From contig NC_134753.1 in NCBI RefSeq assembly GCF_050436995.1, forward strand, positions 13,144,001 through 13,208,000: a stretch of DNA of 64,000 nucleotides, in the 5' to 3' direction. Shown here one piece after another: positions 1 through 11,199 of the stretch; position 1 is the stretch's first letter; every line of letters begins with the position of its first letter. This stretch comes from Anticarsia gemmatalis. Lineage: Eukaryota; Arthropoda; Insecta; Lepidoptera; Erebidae. The notes under the pieces are model-generated. The model did no database searches, was not told the DNA's origin, and saw nothing but the letters and a program-made list of their open reading frames with translations. The position numbers and the translations under genes were made by a program.

Positions 1-2563
1 TGCTAAAAAAAGAATATGTAAATGACAATAAGAATCATTGCTAGAAATGAACTAGTTTTACAGAAACAGCAATAATTGACATTGGCTTGATACATTACTT
101 CATTTTTATTTAAGTAAAACCTTTTAGTTTTTAGAACAAACCTTGCTCTTCAGAAAAATCTTAAAATTTTTATAGACTCATTTACACGATGCAATAATTT
201 GTCTGTATCAGTTTTTGACAAATTATTGCATAAAGTGTGACTTGATCAAAGTATTTTCATTCTAGTCGTGTACCAAATCCTGTTTTTATTTTATAAGGTG
301 TTGAAATAAAAGTCAATAACTAAAAATACACTTTTATTCCAATGTTCATGCACATCTACAATTTGTTTCCACTAAAGAGTAACATTGTGATATCATTTGT
401 GCTATAACTCGTCAACTATCCAGTCTGTCGGTTTCAACCTGGTTTATACAATTGTGGAAATAGGTACCTAGGTTTATTTGTAATTATGTGGTTGTAACAA
501 AAAGTATATATTGCAAATAAATATCATGACTGTTTATCAAATATTGCACTTGGTTTTGACTTTAATTTTGTCCAGGGGACTTTAACTGAAACAGGGGATT
601 GACTTTACTATTAGACAGGAGGTTGACTCAATCATGCATATTTGATATTGATCTTGCATGACTGCGATTACAGAAAACAAGTTATTGTGGATCGCACAAA
701 AAAATGGTCCATTCAAGAATCAAACTCGCGGCCTCCCGGCACAACGGTAGTGGCATGGCGACCACCTTAACCCAGTGGTTAGAGCAGTTGCCACGAATCC
801 CGTAAATAAACAAAATTTTAAAATTGTTTGATAAGGGATAAACGGGAATGCTTATTTACTTATTAATACCAACAACAAAATTTAGAATAACTCGATTTAA
901 TTTTGAACAAACTGAGATCATAATTATGATTAGTAGAGCAATCTAAAGACTCCTAGATTGAATAACCTTTAGTTAATTTACAACTAAATCAAATTATAAT
1001 TTGTTTGTACAAATATTCATGGTTTATGATAAGTAATAAATCTGTTTCATTCTGAAAGACTTTTTATTTCTACTATTTCTTTAGCTCTCTAATTATTTTG
1101 TTTATCTTGTAAGTTTGAATCATTAATAAGGAGCTTATCTTTTGTATACTTAAACAAAATTTATTTAACAAAACACTTTAAAGTCTCAATTTATAAAATT
1201 TTAAACAACATCTCATGCTTTGTTTTCAAGAAAAATAAAGTTCTCAAGGTACATTGTGCCAACAACAGAATCCATTGTGGCGAAAACGTAAAATATGTTG
1301 AAATTTCCATTTTGCAGCATTCACTTGTTTGTTTTGTACATGAAATTTTGCAAGAGCAACTATAAACTATGTTTGTACAACAAATACAGTCATATTTAGA
1401 TATTTTGAACTAAATATTTGAATTTGGCTGCTATTCAATTTGTGTGTGACCAAAATAAATATGAGTCGTTATTTGAAACTAAATAACCCAATCAAATATG
1501 TTATCTTTTATTAGTGGTTTTGTTAGAAAAACACGCAAATATTGACTTTAATGGTCAATAAATAGAGTATAAAATAAAATATTTGTAGCAGCAGAATTCG
1601 GAAATTTTCCACTGTATGGCAAAAGGCTATGATTTTACTACATAGGATTATAACGAAACACGAGTATTAAAGATTATCATTTCACAGAAATGTTATGTTA
1701 TCCAATGTTATATACTGTTATTTGTTACAACAACATCACCACAAATCACTTACAAGTTTCATGTTAAACTTATCATTAACTGTATGAATTACATAAAGAT
1801 AGATTTCATAGATTTATTTATTGCTATTTTTACCTCAACTTTAAAAAAATGAAGTTATCGTATTCGTCTTACAAAAGATAGTGTTACATTTTTATGTCCC
1901 TATTTAGGCTGTTTCTTTGACTGTGTTTCATAGTTTGTGAAAAAAAAATACATAATTGCCTATTTCAATTACATTAGTTTAATTTCACAAAAGCCGAGTT
2001 TTGATAATCATAAGTTTATAACCAAGGCCTGTACTTAAATTAAAGTACCCATATATACCCCAAAATTAATAAGAATCCCAATAATTGCCCCCACTAAGAT
2101 CTAGTTAGGTGTTATTAGTATTAGTTCTATGATAAAAAAACACATTTTTAGAATACTTTGAAATCAAAGACACAAGATCCGCTCAGCCTAGATTTAAACG
2201 TGAAAATCTGACACAATTTAAAAAGAAAATTCAGTAGGTACAAAGCTGTCAAGATTCTGTAGTAACTAATTAATCTCGGGATAGTTGAAATTAAAAACGG
2301 CTGCTTTATTCCATTTTTAATCTTTCGTACAATAAATCTTGTAGGCCTTTCTTAGTCTTTTAAAATCTAAGTTTATTTTTAATTAAACGCACGCTTAAAA
2401 TTGAAATTATCTTGTAAAGTTTTAGTAGAAAAACTGCTGTACATTTTATGGAACTGTCAGTACTAATCAATTCAAATCAGTCCCCTGTCTTTTCAGCTTC
2501 TTCGCTAAAGTTACTACTATCGTTAGGGTGTTCTTAAATATCATCGTCTAACGGGAACCGACA
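1..2563. other. AT-rich non-coding flank
   Basis: No gene was recognised. A slightly GC-richer patch at about 727-805 contains ACCCAGTGGTTAGAGC and may be a degraded tRNA-derived SINE piece. Short TGTTAT-type repeats occur at 1690-1725. The rest is unremarkable AT-rich DNA. Confidence 0.5.
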
Positions 2564-2892
2564 TTGAGTAATAGAGCCTCCAGTTATCTCCAAAAGTTTG
2601 TGCCATACCCCCCAGTTACAGTAATCACTCGCCATTACCCAGGGCCAGCTTCCATTTATCCTAATGTAACTTTTCTAACTCAATTTTTCAAACACCTGTC
2701 ACTTTTCCTACTTCGGAAACTTCCCCTATTATCTCACTTACATTTGCCGTTCACACCGGCAAATAAATATGAAACTTACGATCACCCGATTAAGGTTGTT
2801 AGTCCATTAATTAATGAATTTGGTTTAAGTGTCTCTTTAATAGTTGCCGTTATTAATGAGTTTGGCTAACATCCAAACCCCTGTATAATTAC

Positions 2893-3114
2893 TCAGGGTT
2901 GTATTGCAAGTTTATGTTGTCGTAAATATCGTTTAATTTCTCGGTGGATCGTGGCTCCGGCTGAGAGTACTTCCTTTGTGCTCACGTTTCCGTTTGCCGT
3001 TATCGATTGGCCGGCTCTGATTTTATTTTTCAATTCCATTATTGAAGTCTTGAAATTTTCTGTTGGTAGGTCAATTTGAAACTCAATATTACTTTGTGAT
3101 TTTATAAAATTCAA
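2893..3114 (-). CDS. Unrecognised small ORF, 73 residues
   Basis: The frame is somewhat richer in GC than its surroundings and encodes a charged, mixed-composition peptide (for example NKIRAGQSITANGN and IHREIKRYLRQHKLAIQP). It has no signal peptide, membrane segment or motif that I recognise. It lies about 2.8 kb beyond the kekkon stop on the same strand. It could be a short genuine peptide, a decayed transposon or gene fragment, or chance. No splice sites or promoter were identified around it. Confidence 0.2.
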   Translation of the reverse strand: MNFIKSQSNIEFQIDLPTENFKTSIMELKNKIRAGQSITANGNVSTKEVLSAGATIHREIKRYLRQHKLAIQP

Positions 3115-3909
3115 TATGGATGGTATAAAACGTTTGATGTTTCGGCTAAAGGTCTACAAACAAATTATCAATTTAGGCTTGTATTTTAATTGTTGATGAC
3201 ATTTAATCTGCATTGGTTATTCGGTGCCGTAAAGCTGTGTATTTAGACTAAATTTGGTTAATTGGAGAATTGATTTATAGGAAAACCTTTTGAGTTAAAC
3301 GATGGAACTGAAGTTGAACATTTTATCGGAAATATACAATTTTGATTTTGTTGATTTTGTCTTTTAAATTCGTGTTTCGTAAATAAAATATAAATGACTT
3401 CGTTTATTTCCGCTCCGTAGTATTATTTATTGGAATTTCATTATTTATTTGTTTGTATAAAGCAACAATATGTAAAATTCAGAATTCAATTTAAAGTTTA
3501 CTTTTAAATTTATTTTCTGCCCTAGAAACTAAACAGTTATTTCAAGCCTATTAAATAACCTAACATAAGGCATCATTAATATTGTTAGACACTTAAACAA
3601 AAGAGTGTATATAACATAATATATAGTATACACACCATGCAGCCCAAACGCAATTGAACCCCTCCCAAAAATTAATATTACAATACCTTCTTTTTCCTCG
3701 TGAAAATCTGAACTTTGTCTATGTCATGGTGACTGAAATCCCATGAAACAAAAGTCATCGAAACACCACATCTATGTTTAGGGGATACCCTGATATCAAT
3801 TTAATACTTAACATCAGCTACTTAATTACGGAAAGTAAGTATTTGCTAATATTTACACAATATTTACAATCTTACGTCTTATGAAAAAATCTCTATGTTG
3901 TGGTTTGTA

Positions 3910-4294
3910 TACATTGGCGAATGCACTCGTAAGAGAACGAATTGAGGTTAGTGTTAAAAAACAAGCAAAACATGGATATTTTGTTGTAAGATTGTCAAAT
4001 GTCAATAGAGTTTTACTACTGTTAGTTTAGTCATTTATAAAAGTAATTATTTAATTTTGTTAATGTGCAAAATAAATACTTTAATCCATTGGGCCTGTTA
4101 ACTATTATAAATTAAAATAATAGGTTATGTTTTTCATTTTACAAACAAACTCTTTGTATAATTTCTGCAAAGCAATCATGATCAGAGCCTATTGCTTCGA
4201 AAACCTCGAGGAATACCGAATGCGCAGCTAGCACTTACGACGCATACAGTGAATGGTATGCGTGCAACGCATCCCAAACACATTCGCCAATGTA
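3910..4294. repeat. Inverted-repeat pair, candidate MITE
   Basis: The 14-bp sequence TACATTGGCGAATG at 3910-3923 is repeated exactly in inverted orientation at 4281-4294, with partial similarity outside it. The interval is about 385 bp and has no meaningful ORF. No clear target-site duplication was found, so the boundaries are uncertain. Confidence 0.35.
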
Positions 4295-4385
4295 CACACA
4301 CCCTAAGAAGTATACCCTCGAATGGTTCATAAATGTATGTATATTTATGAATTTTGTAGCACTCAGAAAGGTGAAAGGAATCCAC

Positions 4386-5518
4386 ATTATTGCATTGTCA
4401 GAAAATTTCAGATGAAATATATTTTTTTATTTAGATTTGCCGGAGTGGCTCAGAGTGGAGGAATTTGATTACTTTTTTACATTTGCTGGTGTTATTTGAA
4501 AGCTAAAATATTTGGGTTCACCAGCCCTTTTAGAGATGCCAAAGCTGAAAGTACTTCGCGACAGACACTCTTCAAGTAATGTATTCAGGTGCTAGATCAA
4601 ATATATTGAGTTTATGAAAGTATAAAAAATGCTAATTTATATTTCGTATATTTTGGTACATCTTTTTAAGATAAATTCAATGAGTTGTAGTATTTTGCTT
4701 TTTATTTATTCATCATTAATATCTTAAGTGACTTTTTTAACCAAATATTCTTTAAGATTTTATACTGTTGCTAACTTGATTATCATTTTTGATGTAAATA
4801 AGTACCGACTCAAACCTAATTACGATTGTTGACATTTGAACGCAATCGTGAATCTCTCTTACTAATTAAAATTATCTTAGCTTGGATAACCTCCATCATC
4901 TTTATATTCACGCAATAAAAAAAACAATTTCCCAGCAAACATAACGAAGCAGTTCTCACAAAGTTTATTTTTTCATTTACATAATCACAAGAATGAGGCA
5001 AGGGGTCTTATTTTCGTGACACTGCAATAACGTTACCAAGATATTAAGGTACGTATGTATATATATTGGCATACGGAATTTTGACGCGATTTTCATGAAT
5101 ATTAAACGGGCGCCCAGAGCGCCTGCTTAATTATTAATCAAGTAAAAGATCTTGTGAGGAGAACCTTGATTGTGATTGTGTTAAGTAACGTTATGTAATA
5201 TTATATAACGCGGTTGCTATATTTTAACATTGTTCTATAAACGTTAGGTTTATACCTATTTAATGTTCGCTTGGTCACATTCAATTAATATCGTCGATGA
5301 AGTTTAGTAATGTCATATTAATTTGTTGTCATTGCGCTATATTATGTTACATAACATTAACGTTACAGGCCTATTATGGTTAACAATATTTTCTTAACAA
5401 ATTATTTCGTGTTTATAAAATTAACTAAACATTTTGCTAGAACTAATCATACAAATTATTTTAATTAATCAGAGCTTTCCAATCAATGTTCTAAAGATTA
5501 TAATCAGTATAAAATTAA
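4386..5518. other. Non-coding DNA 3' of kekkon
   Basis: This AT-rich stretch contains many short TTAACGTTA or GTTAC-like palindromic words at about 5180-5390. No gene was recognised. Part of it may be kekkon 3' UTR if the distal AATAAA at 4979-4974 is used. Confidence 0.4.
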
Positions 5519-5524
5519 TTTAAT
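5519..5524 (-). terminator. Possible variant polyadenylation signal ATTAAA
   Basis: On the minus strand ATTAAA lies about 350 nt past the kekkon stop. No canonical AATAAA was seen nearer than 4979-4974, about 900 nt past the stop. Either could define the 3' end. AT-rich DNA makes such hexamers common by chance. Confidence 0.2.
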
Positions 5525-5871
5525 ATATAACTACAGACCGGTATTAAAGATGTGCGTTTCTCATACATAATTGGAAAACACCGTCGCCCTACGAAGTTTG
5601 ACTAGAAAAAATGTTTCGTTATGATATTTGGTTAACCATTAAGTACGCCGACGTCGAACAAAGGCGGTTATCGAACGGACCTATATTATAAAATATACAA
5701 AATTGCAAAACAGGGATCAAACAGGATCGTACGCTAAGTAATGGAATTTCCGCCTCCATTCCGCGCCGCCGCGCGCTCATATATTTACAAAACTACTTTA
5801 TACTCAGTCGCTTTATCACTTTGTTAGCGTCTAAATTGCCCTGTTTAAGCGCTATCGGTCTGACGTCGTCG

Positions 5872-8175
5872 TCAGATATCGTTAGCGTCACCCACGTAAC
5901 CCTCGTCAGGGCTCTCGGAACATATGTCGGCGGCACACTTCGCGTTTGACACTTGCGGTAAGGGTTTGAGCACACTCTCGGTGCCCTCGCCGGGCAAGCG
6001 AGCGTCCGTGGTCTGCGTGTCGACGCAGCGCGTCTCCACCTGGTAGCACCGGCCCGGGCCCTCCGCCACACTCATCGGCACCATCACTGCACACGTCCCC
6101 TTAGGGTTCACCCACGACGTACAAGCCTCGGCGGGCGCACAACACTGCACTGGTTCCGTCTTGTAGCCCTCCGGCGGCGACGGCACGAACTCTTCGTTAT
6201 AATACACTGTACCGTTCCCCACAAACGCTATCTGCCTGTTCCTTGGCACCGGGTACCCGTCTAACGTTCGCCGCACGTTTCCCGGCCCGAACATCTCGAA
6301 ATTAGGGCAAGCGGGAGGCGTCGCGTTAAACTCTGTGTCTTTCGCGAATTTGCAAACGAGCTTCTGACCCTTCGGTCGATTGTGCGGCAACGTCTGATAA
6401 AACGGCACCACGGCATAGTTGGACATTATCGGCGGGCGGCACGGGTGTTTCGGCAGCCCGTAGTCGTAAGGGTAGCCCTCGTTATCTAAAAAGCATCCCG
6501 GATTGAGATGTACATCCGCCGAGTGCTGGTACATGTTGTTGAGCGTGTTGGGCGGCACATTGATAGTCTGTTGGTCTTGCCACGTGACCTGTCTCGGTAT
6601 TGTCGGCGCGGTGAATGCGGTTTCCTCCTGGAAACCGTCACCGCTCGCGGTTTGAGCTTTGTATACTGATAACACTGTGTTCTCGTTTTGCGCATTGTTA
6701 GCTACAGTTTCCGCGTCGCTAATTAGGTCGGGGTTTCTGTCGACAAAACCTTTCATGTTATTGCTTTGATACACTTCGCTCGACTCGTAATCACGGTTTG
6801 TTTGTACCGTGTAGTGCAGCGCGTGATGAGAGTGAGCGTTCACAATCACGCTACCGTTGTTTTTAGGCATTCCGTTGCCCCGGCTCGACGGCAGGATTTG
6901 ATTACAAAGCGCCACGTCTTTACCGCTTTCTTTTTTCTTCCGACTGCGAGTATCCGTTTTGAATTTTAACAACACGACCGCAATTATAGCTATTAGCAAG
7001 ATGATGATGAGAAACACGACGGTGACTATGACTACCAAGTGCCTGTGCGGGAACGTGACCACTATAACGACGGGCTCCTCCTTCACTAGTATTCTGATGG
7101 TGTAGTTGGCGCGCGACCTGCCCGCCGGGTTCTCGGCGAGGCACGAGTACGTGCCATTGTCCTCGTTACCTATATTGAATATGTACAATTCGCTCTTTTT
7201 ATCGGTAATACCATTCTCCACGTAATACAGGTCGCGCGCGTCCGGCGTCATGCTTGAATAATTATGAATGATCTGACCCTGATATAACCAGGTTATTTTC
7301 GCTTCGGGTATCGCATTCACTAAGCATTCTAGGGTTACGTTGTTCCCGGCATTAGTCTCTAAGAACACGGACGTAGGGCTCATTTTGGGCAAGCACGCCA
7401 GATCGTTCTCACCGACGCTCGTGATCGTCCGTTTCCTCAAACGTTCGGGAAGGGAACAAATTGGTTCGACGGCGTGCGGCATATTGAAATTCAACAACCA
7501 ACTATGTAAATCCCTGAGATGGCAATCGCAATTCCAATTATTATTTTGCAAGTTGATCCCTCGCAGCGTATCAGGGAATAAATTTTCACCTTGGATATTG
7601 GACAGTCGGTTGCCGTTCAGTCGCAGCCACTCGAGGTGGTTGAGTCCAGAGAACGCTTCTCGCTCGATCGTTTCTATTTTGCAGTCGGTGAGTTCCAGAG
7701 TGTTCAAGTAGGACAAATGTTGAAAGCAGTGAGTTTTTATGCTCGTTATTGGGTTGTTGTTGAGCGAGAGCCTCATTAGCGACGGGAAGAAAACAAAGTT
7801 GGTGGAGGGTATGACTGTCAAGTAATTGTTGGAGAGATCTAACTCGACGAGGTTGGCGAGCCCTTTGAACGCGTGGTTATCGATTTTTTGCAACTTACAT
7901 CTCTGTAGGTAGATTTTCTGTAGATTGAGCAAGTTTAGTTTGTGGAAGGTTTCCTTTTGTAGTACTTGGAGATCGTTGCCAGTGAAGTCGAGGACTTGTG
8001 TTTCTGAGTCGAGGGCGTTTGGGATCGCTTTGAGGTCTTTCTCGGAGCACTCGACGTACCGTTTCCCGTTTTTCCACTTGCATATGCACTGCGAGGGGCA
8101 GGCTATGGCGGGGAGGAGGAGGCAGGTGGTGCACAAGGCTATAAGCCTCACGTCCAAACTCTTTCTTACATTCAT
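5872..8175 (-). CDS. kek: Kekkon-family LRR and Ig transmembrane protein
   Basis: This 767-residue type I membrane protein has the Kekkon layout. Residues 1-25 form a hydrophobic signal peptide. The LRR N-cap has Cys26, Cys30, Cys32 and Cys43. About six or seven leucine-rich repeats span 56-212. The LRR C-cap has Cys216, Cys218, Cys240 and Cys261. One Ig domain (about 268-362) has Cys284, Trp296 and the DNGTYSC motif ending at Cys345. Sequons lie at Asn279, 305, 340 and 357. The membrane helix is about 380-403, followed by a basic stop-transfer stretch and a 364-residue tail with 13 cysteines, YxxPhi-like motifs at Tyr587 and Tyr593, and the end SPDEGYVGDANDI. In Drosophila, Kekkon proteins act at the plasma membrane and modulate receptor signalling (Kek1 on EGFR, Kek5 on BMP). 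I cannot say which paralogue this is. The ORF is intronless, as is common for kek coding regions. The start was chosen because the signal peptide follows it directly. Confidence 0.95.
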   Translation of the reverse strand: MNVRKSLDVRLIALCTTCLLLPAIACPSQCICKWKNGKRYVECSEKDLKAIPNALDSETQVLDFTGNDLQVLQKETFHKLNLLNLQKIYLQRCKLQKIDNHAFKGLANLVELDLSNNYLTVIPSTNFVFFPSLMRLSLNNNPITSIKTHCFQHLSYLNTLELTDCKIETIEREAFSGLNHLEWLRLNGNRLSNIQGENLFPDTLRGINLQNNNWNCDCHLRDLHSWLLNFNMPHAVEPICSLPERLRKRTITSVGENDLACLPKMSPTSVFLETNAGNNVTLECLVNAIPEAKITWLYQGQIIHNYSSMTPDARDLYYVENGITDKKSELYIFNIGNEDNGTYSCLAENPAGRSRANYTIRILVKEEPVVIVVTFPHRHLVVIVTVVFLIIILLIAIIAVVLLKFKTDTRSRKKKESGKDVALCNQILPSSRGNGMPKNNGSVIVNAHSHHALHYTVQTNRDYESSEVYQSNNMKGFVDRNPDLISDAETVANNAQNENTVLSVYKAQTASGDGFQEETAFTAPTIPRQVTWQDQQTINVPPNTLNNMYQHSADVHLNPGCFLDNEGYPYDYGLPKHPCRPPIMSNYAVVPFYQTLPHNRPKGQKLVCKFAKDTEFNATPPACPNFEMFGPGNVRRTLDGYPVPRNRQIAFVGNGTVYYNEEFVPSPPEGYKTEPVQCCAPAEACTSWVNPKGTCAVMVPMSVAEGPGRCYQVETRCVDTQTTDARLPGEGTESVLKPLPQVSNAKCAADICSESPDEGYVGDANDI

Positions 8176-8211
8176 ATTGCCTCAAGGCATCGAGGAGACC
8201 ACGACCATTAT
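8176..8211 (-). other. kek: Predicted 5' UTR segment of the kekkon coding exon
   Basis: These 36 nt lie between a good minus-strand 3' splice site and the kekkon ATG. The segment contains an upstream ATG. The boundary is inferred from the acceptor sequence only; no transcript was available. Confidence 0.5.
8182..8208 (-). promoter_or_regulatory. Upstream ORF (8 codons) in kekkon leader
   Basis: On the minus strand an ATG at 8208-8206 opens a frame reading M-V-V-V-S-S-M-P, with TGA at 8184-8182. It stops 6 nt before the main ATG (8175-8173). It lies within the predicted leader whether or not the splice site is used. It could dampen or tune translation of the receptor; that role is inferred. 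Confidence 0.45.
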
Positions 8212-8240
8212 CTGTAACAAACAAAACGTTACTGTTAGTA
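8212..8240 (-). other. Candidate 3' splice site upstream of kekkon ATG
   Basis: Read on the minus strand, the sequence is a T-rich tract followed by TTTGTTTGTTACAG and then ATAATGG. This is a strong insect-type acceptor. It implies a non-coding first exon at higher coordinates, possibly outside this window. Kekkon genes with the coding region in one exon behind a 5' UTR intron are known in flies. The matching donor was not identified. Confidence 0.5.
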
Positions 8241-8678
8241 TTTGTATCTAGTAACGAAGCACAACTACAATAATGATATTTAATAAACATCTGCGCTAAT
8301 TAATGGATGTTATACATCGTATTAGTATTGTGATCTCAGTGGTTATTCTTTATTCTTTTGTTGAGACAATGCCTCACAATGAAAGGTTATTATGTCATGA
8401 TGTCTGTTTATATACAGATCATGAACACACTATATGACTAAACACTTTGTGTTCGCATACTATTATAAAACAAATCGAGTTTTAACATAACAGATCCGCA
8501 TTAAATTCATTCAAAATAGTAATAAGAAAATTCCCTTAAAAAAAATTAAATCACTGAAAAAACGTGATAATAAATAGAGGCTGTATACAACCTCATTACA
8601 TCTCCTTGTAAATTATGTTTGTCGTGTATCCGTCTCTTCTGTCGGCTACGATTCATAACGACGGAATTCTTCGCGACA

Positions 8679-8772
8679 AATGAATGAAAATGTTTCATTT
8701 AATCCTGAGCTCGTTGCAAATGAATGGCGTTGATCTCTAAATGAACGAATGAAATCTAAATGAATGCTAGAA
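8679..8772. repeat. Cluster of AAATGAATG-like words
   Basis: AAATGAATG or close variants occur about five times in 95 bp, roughly 500 bp upstream of the kekkon start. There is no strict period. This may be a degenerate minisatellite or a cluster of homeodomain-like sites. Function is unknown. Confidence 0.35.
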
Positions 8773-8779
8773 ATGTATG

Positions 8780-10940
8780 CAGCTTGCTGTTATTGTTTAG
8801 GGAAGTTTTGTTTTAAATTGGAGTGAGGCTGGAATTAAAAATTCTTGCTGTTTGTTCAGGTTTAAAGGTAAACAAAGGAAAGGTTATATTCAGGTTAAAA
8901 ATAGAACAGAAAATCTGCGTTTTCACTCATATATCGATAAGAGAACGCTATTATTGAATTTTTTAGTAGTAACATGCAATTTACGTTAAATATTTTCATT
9001 GACAAAAATTTCATAAAAGCTTACTTTCATTCGATTATAATATCAATATAGTTAAGTCCCTCTATAACTAAGTTGTGATTTACACTCCATTATAATCCAT
9101 GTTACAAGCCAATAAAGTAAGCTGAAAGAATAAGTAGGTATTCGAGCTTATGTTCAGACGCTGTCAATATTCAGCAACAGCTTCAATAAAAATTACTGCA
9201 ACAGTATATAATTTACAAGAAAATTCCGTAGCAAAACATTATCATTACTAAAGTCCAAACAATACATTAAAATTCTTATATTAATTTGCCTTAATGAATT
9301 TGGCAGGGATGCATTGGTACGCTTTATCTTATAAAATAAATGAATGTTTCAAACGTAGTATTTCCACTGAGAAATTCCCTTTAACTTGGCAAAAGAAAAT
9401 TAAAGAAAAACACCGTAATAACTGTTTATCGGTGTAACGACGACGTAAAAGTTACGTAAAACGTATTAATCTAGCAAGTTTGACCTTTGGGGATGAAATT
9501 TTTTGTTATTCTTGAAGTTAGAATTTTTGTACGCATTTTTGAGATGTATGTATGTTTGTTGCTTCTGATTGAAAAGAAAAACAAGAAAAATCATTAAAGA
9601 TATTAGCTGATATGATAAACATAAAAAATCTAAAAGAAATAGAATATTTAGTACCAATCTTTTATTTGATAGTTGAAATCAAAATTATTAAAATTTTAAA
9701 TATTTGCAATAGCTGTTACAAATTTCGTTCTTGCTTCAATGATAAAGATATTAAAGAAATAGAAGAAGATATTTTGTTGAAAAAGATGTGTGATTAAACA
9801 GAGACTAGCGAGAAAAAAAATGTTTTTGAAAAAAAAAAAAACTTTTGCACTATTTTCATTTTTTATTGTACTCTATAAATAGGTAATTTCCTCTAGCAGT
9901 CTACCAGTATCACTCGTCAGTCAGTACTTGAAAAATCCAAAAAAGTACCATTAAAATATTCCAAATTCGTAGCAAAGCGAATTGGAATCGAGTCTTGCCA
10001 TTACGGATCTGCGACAACGTGAATTTAACGGAGCAGCAAATTAAAAGTAGGTATCTTTGGACAGTGACAAGGGTACCAAATGTTTGTTTTTGCGTTGTTT
10101 TCTGTTGATGGAACCAATTATTGGGTTCAAGCCAGTTGGAGCCAGTTGGAGCCAACGTTGGTGAGTTTTAATTTAATTTTTTATGACAACCTAAAAGGGT
10201 CTATATCAATCATACGTTTTTCACGTGAATTAAGGTGCTTTTGGTATAATTTTTTGGATTATATTTTGTTGTGTTACTGTTTGGTTATGATTAAATTTAA
10301 TTGAAAAATAAATACTGTTACTCATAAGTTTTTAATCTGCCTAAATGTATAAAAATAAGTGTTGGCGAAAAAAAAAACAAATGAATTGACAACATTCTTC
10401 TTATGGAAGTTGGTTGAAATGGCCGTAACAATGCTTTCAATTTATCAATTTGTGTCATTCTCGTACGTTTTATTTCCATCCACACTGGACTTCGTATGCA
10501 ATTACGGATCAAATAAAAAACTAACGAAAGTACATACAAAACACAATATTTTTATTTCACTAACAGTACTAATAAAATGTTATAAAGACTCCATTAAGTA
10601 GATAAATAAAAGCTATTGAATTGTATTGAAATGGAATAAAACTGAAAGGCGAATCAGTTACATAGAATAGATATTTGATTACGTTGATGTTCATTTGGAC
10701 TGAAAACCGTTGAAAAAACTCACTGAAATGAATCAAGTTTACATACAGATGAATTTCAGGTGTTTCAAAAGGTTGAAATGAATATTCGTTGGAGTATATT
10801 AGTATATTTTTTATCTTTTTACGTTAGGTAATTGAATTAGGTTTTTTATATAGTTAATTGTAAATTAAATTACTATATTATTAAAACAACATTAAGACTT
10901 TTGACTTAATTAGATTAAACACGTAATTTATAAAACAGTA
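8780..10940. other. Non-coding DNA upstream of kekkon
   Basis: AT-rich, with no recognised gene. It contains a small tandem duplication (CCAGTTGGAGC twice) at about 10133-10154. It is likely part of the kekkon 5' intron or its upstream region. Confidence 0.4.
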
Positions 10941-10944
10941 GGCA

Positions 10945-11055
10945 ATTGCGTGAGACGCTCAGAGTCAGTTGCATTCACTGGTCGGTAAACCGCCTATCGG
11001 TTAAGCAACACTTGGCGCGGACAATCTATAGATGGGTGGCCGCGTAGAGCTATTT
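10945..11055 (-). repeat. Dispersed lepidopteran repeat, fragment (GTGAGCGCAACTGG family)
   Basis: Read on the minus strand, this matches the end of the longer copy at 59555-59825: GATGGGTGGCCGCG, the TTAAGCAAC block, the CGGTTTACCGACC-type block and the AACTGAC...GCGTCTC block. It is diverged and truncated. Confidence 0.55.
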
Positions 11056-11071
11056 AAAAAAAAAATCCATA

Positions 11072-11190
11072 AAAGTTTGACTTTTAAAATGTACTGCCAA
11101 AATAGTTCCTACAACGCCCGTTAGAGGCGCTGATCAGGTTTTTATACAAAATTTCTCGATAGCTAGCCGGTTGTTAATAGTTGTACAGAA
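11072..11190 (+). repeat. Dispersed 'TAGAGGCGCTGATC' repeat, copy 1
   Basis: It shares ordered blocks with copies at 14.2, 16.6, 41.8, 55.5, 56.7 and 62.8 kb: AGTTTGACTTTTAAAATGTA, ACTGCCAAAATAGTTCCTAC, the TAGAGGCGCTGATC core, TTTTTATACAAAATTTCT and CGATAGCTAGCCGG. It is non-coding and probably a MITE or SINE family. Confidence 0.7.
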
Positions 11191-11199
11191 TTGCGCTAT

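Noticed and set aside
5793..8290. Several 60-130-codon frames on both strands overlapping kekkon
   Set aside because: They are other-frame shadows of a long GC-rich coding exon; the 767-codon frame has full domain structure and they have none.
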